Positions 33,603 through 44,823 of a DNA stretch of 64,000 nt are shown piece by piece. A program made the position numbers and the translations under genes. The DNA is from Allacma fusca (Eukaryota; Arthropoda; Collembola; Symphypleona; Sminthuridae). Numbering within the stretch: position 1 is the stretch's first letter; the number at the start of each line of letters is the position of its first letter. Under the pieces are notes generated by a model. That model saw only the letters and a list, made by a program, of their open reading frames with translations, was not told the DNA's origin and did no database searches. Location of the stretch: positions 67,939,067 to 68,003,066 of the forward strand of contig OX359245.1 in assembly GCA_947179485.1 (NCBI GenBank), written 5' to 3'.

Positions 33603-36600
33603 TTCTCCGGGCCTTGAATAATTAGTATTATTCAAGAAACGTTGGATGTTGTACCGGATTCATCAGCGAGCGGAAGAGGGCACAGCTTGGCGACGGGTCT
33701 CTTCAGCTCTCCTTCGGATGTCTTCAGAGTGACGACCCGCACAAGGCTATCTTTGCCAGGATGAACTTCGGTAACGCGACCAAGTTTCCACTTCAAAGAG
33801 GGCAGTCGGTCATCCTTAATCAACACTAAGGTTCCAATCGTGATATTGTCCTCTGCGGAGGCCCATTTGGGACGTTGTTGAAGGGTGGCAAGGTACTCCG
33901 TGTGCCAGCGCTTCCAGAACTCCTGTGTAAGTTGTTGACACAATTGCCAACGAGACAGTCGGTTCATCTTCAAATCCGTAAGATCTGGTTTTGGAACGGA
34001 GTTAAGAGGTTGGCCGATCAGGAAATGGCCCGGTGTAAGAGCGGAGAGGTCTTCCGGGTCCGTGGATAATGGTGAAATGGGACGAGAGTTGACGCATGCT
34101 TCGATTTGTGCAAGCACAGTTGTCAATTCTTCAAAATTGAGGGTGGTGGTTCCAATCACGCGCTTCATGTGGTTCTTAACCAGCTTCACGCCAGCTTCCC
34201 ACAGACCTCCGAAATGAGGAGCGGATGGTGGATTGAAGTGCCACCTGATGCCTACGGAAGAAAGCGAGCTGGTTACCTTGCAAAGACTCTCGGATGTTCG
34301 TAGCACTTCCAAGTCCTTCTGCAATTCCTTGTCGGCTCCCACGAAGTTGGTTCCGCAATCACTGGACATATCAGAACACAGACCGCGACGAGAGACAAAC
34401 CGTTTTAAGCCTGCCATGAAGGCATCGGTAGTCAGGTCGCTGACTGGTTCCAGATGGATCGCATGAGTTGTGAAGCAGACGAAGACGCAGACGTATGACT
34501 TGAAGGTCTGGGTGTTTCTGGGTCCAAAAGATCGCTTCAGAGTGAATGGACCCGCAAAGTCGACACCAGTCTTGAGGAATGCCCGGGATTGATTCACCCT
34601 CATTGGTGGCAAATCACCCATCTTTTGCGATGCGGTTGCAGCACGGTGACGAAAACAGGTTACACATTTCTGGACGAAGGTCTTGACTACTGCGCGACCG
34701 CGGACGATCCAGTATCTTTGCATGAGCATTGATAGTAGCAATTGTGGACCTGCGTGGAGTCCTCGACGGTGATCATCACGAATGATCAACTGCGTGAGGT
34801 TACCCTTGCTAGGGAGCAGTATAGGAAACTTTCGATCTTCTGGAAGGTCGGAGTGGCGAAGCCGGCCGCCAACGCGGAGAAGACCAGTTGTATCTACAAA
34901 TGGGCTGAGTGAAAGAATCTTACTTTTGCGTGGTAAGGGAATCTTATTGTGACAAGCATCTATCTCTTTCTGGAATTCAGTCATTTGGGCAGACATGATG
35001 CAGCGCTGTAGGGCAATGTGGAGTTCATTAACTGAGAACTCCGCCATAGGGTCCCTGACTCTCCTCTTCGGTGAAACTCGGAGACATGCTGCTACAACTC
35101 GAAGGAGAGATTGTAGGGAAGAGTATCGTTCGAGGATCGATGAGTCGGTTGTGACCGTGTGGGTCCTTACTGTTCAGAGTTCTGGAATGACCAGCGGTTG
35201 TTCAATCTTGCACTCGCTGGCAAAGTTGAACAACGGATCCACACACCAGGATGGGCCGTGCCACCACAGTGGGTGATCTTGTAGCTCGTTAGGGTTGATG
35301 CCACGAGATGCACAATCAGCTGGATTGTCGTGACTCCGGACATGGTGCCAACAGGATCTCGGATAAGACTTGACAATGGTTGAAATCCGATTGGATACAA
35401 AGGTTTTCCAGTTGGAAGGATCAGCTATCCAGGACAGGACAATCGTGGAATCAGTCCAAAGATGTGTCTCTTCGATAGGGTGCCGAAGATGACTTTTGAC
35501 CGTATCCAGTAACTTGACCAGGAGAAGTGCACCACAAAGCTCCAGACGAGGTAGTGTCTCGTGCTTCTTTGGTGCTACACGAGTCTTGGCAATCAGAAGG
35601 TTGATGGAGATTTGATCGGCATTCACTGATTTTAGATATACGGCAGCTGCGTATGCCTTTTCAGATGCGTCACAAAACCCTAATAGTTCCAGTTTGGAGG
35701 ATGAGAGCTTGGCGTGGCGCGGAATCTTGATGCCTGCAACTGACTTCAGCGTTTGAAGAATCGTCATCCAAGATGACAAAACGTTTCCGGGTAATGGGTC
35801 ATCCCATGACATGTCTTCTTGCCATAAAGACTGGAACAAGATCTTCATTTTGATGGTCACAGGGGAAAGCCAACCCATGGGGTCAAATATCTTAGAGACG
35901 CCCGATAGGAAGGATCTCTTGGTGTGGGTTCCCTGATTACCTGGTGTCCTTACGGAGAAGCAAAATGAGTCAGACGCGGGATTCCAATTGAGACCAAGTG
36001 TGCTGAAAGTATCATCTGGATACATATCCATCGGAAACTTGGTTTCACATAGGCTTGGGTCGAGTCGGCATAGAAGAGCAGCGTCGTTGGAGATCCATTT
36101 ACGTAGTTGAATTCTCCCCCGGCTGCTCAGCTGGAGCAGTTCATCTTGAAGGGCGAGTGCCCGGGCCATGTCACCTTCACCGGTCATGATATTGTCCACA
36201 TAAACATCGTGGAGCATTACCTTACATGCTGCTGGCAAAGAGTCCATCTCGTCCATTGCAAGTTGGTTGAGAGCTCGAGTGGCGAGGAAAGGTGAGGCAC
36301 AGTTGCCAAACGTGACAACAGTCATGTGCCAATCTTCAATTGGGCCTTGGGGATCCTCGCGCCAAACAACTCTTTGCAATGGCTGGTCATCGGGATGTAC
36401 TTGGAATTGATGGTACATCTGCTTGATGTCAGTTGATATGGCGTATTTCCACATACGGAATCTGAGGTGTTACAGCAAGTCTTCCTGGGTCTTAGGTCCT
36501 ACAAGGAGCTTGTCATTCAATGACACTCCTGAAGAGGACTTGGCTGATGAATCAAAAACGACACGGAGTTGTGTGGTACTGCTGGAGGCTTTTACCACTC

Positions 36601-38805
36601 CATGATGTGGCATGTAGTATGTGGAGGGTGATTCGATGGTCGAATCCTTAGTAGGAACCTTCACCATGTACCCCATTGCTTGGTACTCCTTCATGGCAGC
36701 AATGTATTGTTGCTGGAACAAGGGGTCCTTGGAGAACCTTTTCTCCATTTGGTGAAGGCGACGAACGGCATTGTATCTTGACGGACCAAGGTCAGGGGCG
36801 TTTGGCTTCATGGGAAGCCTCACCATGTAGCGACCGTCAGGTACTCTTTGGTACGTGGACTTGAAGTGGTCTTCTGCTAACGAGGCTTCGTTGGACTCAA
36901 CTACCTCAGGTGGAACAGACTCGAGTTCCCAAAACCTTTCAACGGCGTTAGTTAAGTCGCAACTGGCGTGGTGAGATGTTACGGATGGTCGTAAACTTGT
37001 TGATGAATCAACACCTAAAACGACCCATCCAAACATGGTGTCAACCGCGTCAGGAAATCCTGGAGGGCCAGAGATTTTTGCGGTTGTCCTTAACAATGCA
37101 GAGAACAGTTCTGCGCCTATGATGAGGTCAACTTCTTCAGGTTTGAAGAAGAATGGATCCGCCAAGCGGAGACCTCGGAGGTGTTCCATATCCACAAGTG
37201 CGTTCTTCGTACCTGGAAGTCTGCCTGTAACCTTTGGCATGACTAAGGCTTCAAGGGTTGTGCGGTACGAGTACACACGGGACGAAAGAGGAACATGGGC
37301 TAGTTTGTGGGACGAACCCACGGTGACATTAGAAACTCCACTTACAGAGATGTTGGTGGTGCGGGTTTTCAATCCAAGCTGCTTGACGATCCGTTCAGCC
37401 ACGAAGCTAACTTCGGACCCGCTGTCTAACAGGGCTCGGACGGCGTGAAGGTTTCCTTTGGAGTCCTCCACGTTGACGACTGCCGTGGGTAGGAGAACAT
37501 GACTTGTGGTTGAATGGCTCTTCGCAACATGATGGGTTGCAGCCGTTTCTCCTGCCCCTTGAGTGTCAGAAGGCAATTCCGTATGCACCATCGTGTGATG
37601 GCGCTTGTTGCACTTCTTGCAGTTGGTCTTGTTCCCACAAGCTTGGCTCTTGTAGTTCGTGCTGAAGCAGTTGAAGCACAGGTTCTTGGACTTGACATAG
37701 TCCCTTCGCTCGTTGACTGACCACTTTTGGAAAGTCGAGCACTTAAATAGAGGATGGAAATGATCTTTACAAACCTTACATTTGGAGTCGGTGGTGCCAT
37801 GGTTGGAGGAGACAGACTTCTGTTTGGAGCTGGTACCACCGTTGGGCTTAGAGGCGATAGGTTTTGTGCTGGTGGACTCGGTTATTGCACGGGCACGCTG
37901 GGAGATGAATTCGCAAAATTCCTTAAAGGTGGGCATGTCCGTGCTCTTCAGAGAAAGAATCCACTGGCGGCGAGTTTCAGGGTCCAACTTGTCCTTCAGG
38001 GTGTAGACAAGCCAGGCATCCCAATGGTCGGTAGGTAATTTGAGGACACGTAATGCTTGGATGCATTCTCTGGATACGTCGATGAGTCGACGCAGAGCGG
38101 CTCCAGATTCCTCCTTCATAATGGGTTGGTTGGTGAGACGATTGAGATGAGCCTCAATGATCTCACGCTTATTGTCAAAGCGTTCCTTCAGCAGCGTCCA
38201 CGCCTCAGCGTAGTTGCTGTCGGTGATGGTGAGATGGCTTATGATGGACTCCGCTTCCCCCTTCAGTGAGGTCTTCAGGTATTGAAGCTTCTGGGAAGGG
38301 CTTAGTCCACTTTGGCTATGAACCGCTGCGCCAAACAGGTCATAGAAGGAGGTCCACTTCTCAAGTTCCCCATGGAACACAGGAACTTCCAGATCAGGTA
38401 GCTTCACCTTTGTACTAGATGTGCTAGGAATGGCGTCTGGTTTGAGGATTTCCAGGTCCTCCAGTAACTTTAGGTGGCGGGAACTGAGATCGCCGACCTC
38501 TTTCTCTTGGGCGGTTACCGCAGCATCATCAGCAAGGTACACGTAGATCTGGCTGTTGGCTGTTTCGAAGTTACTCCAACCGGTTTGGATTTGCTTCAGG
38601 AGGGCGTCGTACCTTACCCGGGAAAACTTCAGTGTCCCCTGATTTACAATTTCCTTCTCGAGGATGGTGAATCGACCCTTGACGGACGACTGGGCGCCGC
38701 GGAGGTTTTTCTCACTGGGGAGAGACATATTGTAAGTTCCTCTCGACAGGAACACAAATTAAAACTAAAGGAAAGGTTTCAGTGCAATCGGCTCTGATCT
38801 ACACT

Positions 38806-38825
38806 GGATCCGGTTCGAAGGACCA
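38806..38825 (-). other. Likely primer-binding site of the BEL/Pao element
   Basis: Just inside the right LTR (the 5' LTR in element orientation). The + strand reads like the 3' end of a tRNA: a GGTTCGA T-arm segment followed by CCA. Which tRNA is not determined. Confidence 0.55.
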
Positions 38826-38830
38826 AAAAA

Positions 38831-39685
38831 TGTTTCGTTAGAAACGGGATAACTTATGTTCCTGATAGATGAGGGACTTATGGTATGAGATGGAAAGATG
38901 GAGCAAATGTGTTGTAATAAAGTGGAGCAAACAACAATAGGTTAACCTCAATTAGACTCAATTTAATTACTGCAAAACAAGAATAGTTACTACAAACACT
39001 AAGTTTAAAGGGTACAATAAAATTACGGAGCCTTGGAAAGGAATCACTCCAATGTTAACTTGAGCTGGGTCAATTATGGTAAAATACGTGGTAATGTCAA
39101 GCCGTAGAATTACACAGCGTAAAATACGTGGTAATGTCAAGCCGTAGAATTACACAGCGTAAGGAGTAGGAAATTGGAGCCAGGACACCCACTACTTTGA
39201 TGTCCTTACAATAGGAAGGCTGGAGAAGAAGTGCTCTCCGAGTTGTATTCTCGGAGCCTTTTTATAGGTTGAGGTTGAGGTGTCTGTTGGAGGAAAATGT
39301 ACTACAATCAATAATTATGAATAAAATGTAATTTACTATACAATGGTATAGCGCTTAACTAGGTTAGATACATACATATGTGAGAAGGCATATAAAATTA
39401 GTACATACATACATACAAAAAAATAACTCATTGGTTTGTAGGTAGAAGAAAAAGTCGATTAGAATATTGTCCAGGTTTTTAGAAGTTAGGAAAAGGTACT
39501 GACATTGGTATCTGCAAAGCATAAGCCCCAGGTGAGCTAGTTAAATTGACACTGTAAACAAATGGAAGCATAATCTGTACAATGAGAAATGCAAATGAGT
39601 CCAAATGGTAGGCTACTCTGTGTAAAAGGGGAGCTGGACTTCAGCTAAAAATACAAATATAGTTTAGGCTAATGCAGCCTGAACA
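38831..39685 (-). repeat. BEL/Pao LTR, right copy (855 bp)
   Basis: Same ends as the left LTR. It is 40 bp longer because the segment TAAAATACGTGGTAATGTC onward to ACACAGCG is present twice in tandem (about 39080-39160). Confidence 0.95.
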
Positions 39686-40885
39686 CACGCAGAGAAAACT
39701 AATTGAAGAGTGGGAAGTTCAACAAAATTGAATATCTGTTCCCCCTTCAGTAACACACCTGTTCATGTGTGGGCGTAATGTGATATGTACAGGATGAAGT
39801 CAGTGCATACATATACATAAATGCAGTACATATTAGCATCCCTAATGAGAGATTTTATTTTTGCTGTTGCATATGTTGATCCAGGAAAAATATTAGTGAG
39901 GCTAAGAAACAGCTGTCAGATTTTCAGTGGATGCTGAGGCCCATTAAACTTTTTCATACGAAACTTACAATCTATAGTTCACAACTTCACTACGTTTAAT
40001 TAGCATATGGCGGCTACGCAAAATGAAAATAGAATTCAATAATAGCGTTAGAGCAAAAACTTTGTACATCTTTGAACCTTGAAGTTTGTTTGCATAAGTT
40101 TACCTCAGTTCATTATACTTAATTAGATTACTTTAGATTGTCACCTGATCATTTACATTTTACATTCTACATCAAATGTCGTTTATGCCTCTCTTAGTTA
40201 TGTCTTATTCTCATCCTCATCAACCTGTATCAATTTCAACTGCTAGCACCTCATCGTTAGTATGTGATAATTTAAAAAAAAATTTAAATTGATTCATCAA
40301 ATAATAGCTTTCGTTCTCAAAAATCTCAGAGGGAAGATATTTTATTTTGCGAACAGGGATTTTGAATTTCGTTGCTCTTTAATTGGCAGGGATTTCTAAG
40401 TTTTTTGAAGTATTTCAGCGAAATTTGCTAGGTAAACAAGCATTTTTAGGTCAGTTGACCTTATTCGACAGGGATTTGGCGCCTTGTAGGGAAATTATTT
40501 TTGCCAACAGAGATTTTGAAATCGTAGACCGTCTTTTCAGCAGGGATTTTTGAAATCGTTGAAGACCTCTTTGCAGGTACATTTGATTCAGCAGGGAAAT
40601 TCAGAAATAATCTTCAACGAAGATTTACAAAAATCCAACCCATATCCTTTTCCTAATAAGACAATACGCACTACGGTATTTTAAAAAATATAAATATCCT
40701 ATTCATTACTGACATAATCATTTCAAAGAAATATGAATAATTACACCAAAAATGCGTTTTTTTTCAACCATAATTACACTCAAACATCCAACAACAAACA
40801 CACCAAATACCAGTTTTTAATTTTCAATAATTAATACTGTCAAATATTTCAATATACACTCAATTGCCATGAAAAATAAAATACA
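39686..40885. repeat. H-type upstream region, copy 1 (before unit E)
   Basis: Matches 42549-43737 and 54451-55629 closely, from the end of the BEL target site to the pre-ATG block. No gene. Contains the CAGGGATTT-motif element at about 40327-40643. Confidence 0.85.
40327..40643. mobile_element. Putative hAT-type element with CAGGGATTT motifs, copy 1
   Basis: About 317 bp in which CAGGGATTT or close variants recurs many times. The left end is CAGAGGGAAGATATTTT; the right end corresponds to CAGGGGTCGGATTTTT (reverse complement) in copy 2 but is worn here. Carried along by the duplications that made units E, F and H. Confidence 0.5.
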
Positions 40886-40975
40886 TTGTCCCCAATGTAA
40901 ACAATTAAAACATGCACAAGATTAGCAGAGCCGTAAATAGACCCACATTGTTCTGCGCGTAGGAAACTTGCAAGT
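40886..40975 (+). promoter_or_regulatory. Conserved pre-ATG block of unit E
   Basis: TTGTCCCCAATGTAAACAA through GAGCCGTAAATAGACCCAC. TAAATA is a candidate TATA element. Essentially identical to the block of F. Confidence 0.5.
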
Positions 40976-42256
40976 ATGAGCTGTAGAAATAAAATGTCGG
41001 GGGTTCTACTTATTATTACTTCCAATTTATTAATTTATTTCGCAAGAAGTTTTCCAGTGCTGACGCGTAAGTATTTTTACCACAACAGGTTAAAATTCCA
41101 TGCTTTTCTGTTAAAAGATTACAATTCTTTGCTTTTTACTTAAATGCAACATTAAAAAGCATTCTACAGTAAATACGTTAGAAATTTACGCTGGTTACTT
41201 ATTTTAATTTTGTCATTTTAGATCATACTTGCAGCCGTTCAGTTCATAAAGTGGTGAACTGAACTGAACTAACCCTAATTCTTATTGTTTTTGAATGAAC
41301 TTGAACAAACTAGCTAAATGCAAACTTTTGATTGAATGAATTTGAATTGAACTCAGAAGAACTTATTTTGAATGTGAACGAACGTTCATCATACGTTCAA
41401 GTAACGTAAATTGAACTGAATTGAACTAAAGAGTCAGCGTTTGAATATAAGTTCATATAATCATGAACACAAAACGAATATTATACATATCTCTACATTG
41501 CATGACCAAAAATTTTATTTGTGTAAGTTAGAAGCTAGCACCCAGGTTTTTGATTATACATTTCAATGACATTCAATTACAAATCAATCATTTTGCTTAC
41601 ATGCTAACAGATTTTGACATTCAAGAACGAGTATTCAGCAAATTTTGGTCGAAGTTGCATGAATTAAAAATCCCAATAATTGTAAGCATAGTTAAATGGT
41701 TTATTAATTTGGAAGCGCTTGGTTTTTTTACCCTGATTGTTTATCAGAAAGCTCAAAGTCAATACTGCTTTCAAAACACCGGACTTTTGAAAACAGTTAT
41801 TTAATCAGTCATTTAGAGAAAAATATTGCTTGAGTCAAGGTTCAAAGTTATAAAAATAAAACTAAATGTCACTTAAATATATCGTAATTGACACGCTAAT
41901 GACAGATAAAGTGAACTGAACTGAACGACCGAAAAGTATATAATGAATTGAATTGAACTTTGAAAAAATACTACAAGGATAAACTGAACTGAACGTAACG
42001 ACTGGAAAATACCCAGTGAATTGAACTGAACTACGACAGGATTTTAACAAGTGGAACTGATTTTAACTGAACGGCACCAAATATTTTGGGATGTGAATGG
42101 AACTGAATTTGAACTTTGAACTAAGACTGCAAGTATGTTTTAGATTATCAAGGAAATCCTAGGCTGGGGCCATTCTTTGAGGGAGATATCACAAGCAACC
42201 CTTGGGATCGAAACGGAGATCGAAACGCAGAGTGTGATTCCAGACTCAGGGGATAG
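40976..42256 (+). CDS. Astacin unit E: chimeric, deleted, in-frame signal peptide plus propeptide (67 aa)
   Basis: Exon 1 is 40976-41066 (signal peptide MSCRNKMSGVLLIITSNLL, H type). Exon 2 begins 42144. It reads the propeptide including FEGDI (42-46) and NPWDRNG, then jumps directly to the end of a D-type exon 4 (AECDSRLRG and TAG at 42254-42256). The catalytic domain is missing, yet the frame is kept: 204 nt in two exons, 67 residues. The 3' flank is D type (same bases after the stop as unit D). The junction near 42213-42226 repeats GATCGAAACG, as in end joining with a copied filler. A hAT element fills intron 1, and its target duplication supplies the acceptor. The product would be a secreted peptide with one mature cysteine. 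It may be a dead relic or a stand-alone propeptide; expression is unknown. Confidence 0.75.
41224..42137. mobile_element. hAT-type non-autonomous element with GAACTGAACT motifs, in unit E
   Basis: 914 bp. Perfect 11 bp inverted ends CATACTTGCAG/CTGCAAGTATG. Perfect 8 bp target duplication TTTTAGAT (41216-41223 and 42138-42145). Both ends carry runs of GAACTGAACT-like repeats (for example 41258-41275, 41345-41430, 41915-42120). No transposase frame. Confidence 0.9.
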
Positions 42257-42548
42257 ACTTTGAAGTTCTACATGCTTATTCTCTAGGACATTTTTGTGAC
42301 AGTTGATTACATCAGGTGATCGTTCATGAAAAAACGCATATATAGGTCTGGTTTCTTGTTATTTCATTAAAATGTTATAACGGCAGATTCAGTGATAGAA
42401 ATTTAAATTTTGTGATGTCAAGGTATTAATTTTGTATAATAATGAAATTGTTCCCTGCAAACATTTGCATCGCTGGTAAATCCAGGATTAAAGACCTATT
42501 CAAAATTTATGGATGTCCTCGAAGATAATTTGTCAATTTGATTTAGTG
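42257..42548. other. 3' flank of unit E, D type
   Basis: Matches the flank after unit D (32483-32782). An ATTAAA at 42487 stands where D has AATAAA. At 42549 the sequence GTGCACGCAGAGAAAAC shows the undisturbed BEL/Pao target. Confidence 0.7.
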
Positions 42549-43737
42549 CACGCAGAGAAAACTAATTGAAGAGTGGGAAGTTCAACAAAATTGAATATCT
42601 GTCCCCCCTTCAGTAACACACCTGTTCATGTGTGGGCGTAATGTGATATGTACAGGATGAAGTCAGTGCATATACATAAATGCAGTACATATTAGCATCC
42701 CTAATGAGAGATTTTATTTTTGCTGTTGCATATGTTGATCCAGGAAAAATATTAGTGAGGCTAAGAAACAGCTGTCAGATTTTCAGTGGGTGTTGAGGCT
42801 CATTAAACTTTTTCATATGAAACTTACAATCTATAGTTCACAACTTCACAACGTTTAATTAGCATGGCGACAACGCAAAATGGAAATAGAATTCAATAAT
42901 AGCGTTAGAGCATAACCTTTGTACATCTTTGAACCTTGAAGTTTGTTTGCATAAGTTTACCTCAGTTCATTATACTTAATTAGAATACTTTAGATTGTCT
43001 TCTGATCATTTTTATTTTACATTCTACATCAAATGTCATTTATGCCTCTCTTACATTATGGCTTATTCTCATCCTCTTCAACCTATATCAATTGCAATTG
43101 CTAGCACCTCATCGTTAGTATGTGTTGATTTTAATTTTTTAAAAAATTGACTCATCAAATAATAGCTTTCGTTCTCAAAAATCTCAGAGGGAAGATATTT
43201 TATTTTGCGAACAGGGATTTTGAATTTCGTTGCTCTTTAATTGGCAGGGATTTCTAAGTTTTTTGAAGTATTTCAGGGAAATTTGCTAGGTAAACAAGGA
43301 TTTTTAGGTCAGTTGACCTTATTCGACAGGGATTTGACGCCTTGTAGGGAAATTATTTTTGCCAACAGGGATTTTGAAATCGTAGACCCTCTTTTCAGCA
43401 GGGATTTTTGAAAACGTTGAGGAGCTCCCTGCAGGGACATTTGATTCAGCAGGGAAATTCAGAAATAATCTTCCATGGAGATTTACAAAAATCCGACCCC
43501 TGTCCTTTTCCTAATATGAAAATACACACCACGGTGTTTAAAAAATAGAAATATCCTATTCATTACTGACATAACCATTTTAAAGAAAGATGAATGATTG
43601 CACTAAAAATTTGTTTTTTTTAACCATAATTACATTCACATAATCCTTACGAAATATCTATCAGTTTTTAATTTTCAATAATTAATACTGTCAAATAATT
43701 CAATATACACTCAATTGTCATAAAAAATAAAAAACAT
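42549..43737. repeat. H-type upstream region, copy 2 (before unit F)
   Basis: Nearly identical to 39686-40885 and 54451-55629. No gene. Includes the CAGGGATTT-motif element at 43185-43502. Confidence 0.85.
43185..43502. mobile_element. Putative hAT-type element with CAGGGATTT motifs, copy 2
   Basis: Ends CAGAGGGAAGATATTTT and (reverse complement) CAGGGGTCGGATTTTT. Same insertion as at 40327 and 55092, copied with the flanking DNA. No target duplication can be made out. Confidence 0.55.
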
Positions 43738-43826
43738 TGTCCCCAATGTCAACAATTAAAACATGCACAAGATTTGCAGAGCCGTAAATAGACCCACATT
43801 GTTCTGCGCGTAGGAAACTTGCAAGT
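43738..43826 (+). promoter_or_regulatory. Conserved pre-ATG block of unit F
   Basis: TGTCCCCAATGTCAACAATT through GAGCCGTAAATAGACCCAC, matching E and H. Confidence 0.5.
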
Positions 43827-44823
43827 ATGAGCTGTAGAAATAAAATGTCGGGGGTTCTACTTATTATTACTTCCAATTTATTAATTTATTTCGCAAGAAG
43901 TTTTCCAGTGCTGACGCGTAAGTATTTTTACCACAACAGGTTAAAATTCCATGCTTTTCTGTTAAAAGATTACAATTCTTTGCTTTTTACTTAAATGCAA
44001 CATTAAAAAGCATTCTACAGTATATACACTAGAAATATACGCTGGTTACCTATTTTAATTTTGTCTTTTTAGATTATCAAGGAAATCCTAAGCTGGGGCC
44101 ATTCTTTGAGGGAGATATCACAAGCAACCCTTGGGATCGAAACGGACTTCCCAGTGAGAGTTACCGCTGGACAAAAGGGATCCTTAAATTTCACGTTCAG
44201 GATGATTACAGTAAGTGAAGGCTGGCCCATTTACACACATCTAAAAGCGTTCGCAATTAAAATGTAATATTTAAAATCTCCGCGAGTTTTATAGTATTTG
44301 AATACCTTTAGTTCACGGAACGCCTTGTTCAGCATTAATTATTAGGGTGCCTGATAGGGACGGTCCGGTCTGAAGTTCTGCGGAAGGCACAATTTTGGAA
44401 CTAAAATATTTTCCCAGTGTTTCTGGAATCATGTTAAAATATTTTGGCGCCAAGTATTTCTGCAAGGGAGGATATGTTCTACGAAACAACATTACATGTC
44501 TTGTACGATAGGAGTGTAATATTTTATTTCCAGAGGGTACTGTGGTGTCTAAGAGGGCTAATAGAGTGACGTCGGATTTGAATTGAAAACTTAAAGTTTA
44601 ACCTATTTCTGATTTGTGAAGGTTTTCAAGACATGTTTCTGATCTACTCCGCCTTACTCGAAATCACGAGCAAAACTTGCATCGAAGTTGAGGAACTGCT
44701 TACGTCCGGTTACTTTAAAGATCACGTGTACTACAGTCCTGATAGGCAGTACTGCTCCTCAGCTGTTGGGCGTAGAGGTTGGCGCCAAATTATTAATTTG
44801 CCCCCACTCTGCTTAGTTGGTGG

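Larger units (their letters stand above)
32788..39685 (-). mobile_element. BEL/Pao LTR retrotransposon, young but broken
   Basis: Fossil of a BEL/Pao element read on the - strand, 6.9 kb, flanked by the 5 bp target duplication CACGC (32783-32787 and 39686-39690). LTRs at both ends start TG and end CA. Parts in element order: gag-like region (about 38.7-37.7 kb), CCHC-type zinc knuckles (about 37.8-37.6 kb), an aspartic protease with a DSGS motif (about 37.45 kb), reverse transcriptase (about 36.8-36.0 kb), an RNase H-like region (about 35.6-35.2 kb), and an integrase with its zinc-binding start and core (about 34.8-33.7 kb). No envelope gene is seen. The coding region is interrupted by about two breaks. 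LTR differences of roughly one percent, apart from a 40 bp tandem duplication in one LTR, indicate a recent insertion. The empty site is preserved in paralogous blocks (about 42549 and 54451). Confidence 0.93.

Noticed and set aside
33875-38797. Many + strand open frames of 60-140 codons across the BEL/Pao element
   Set aside because: They are shadows of the - strand gag-pol region and show no domain of their own.
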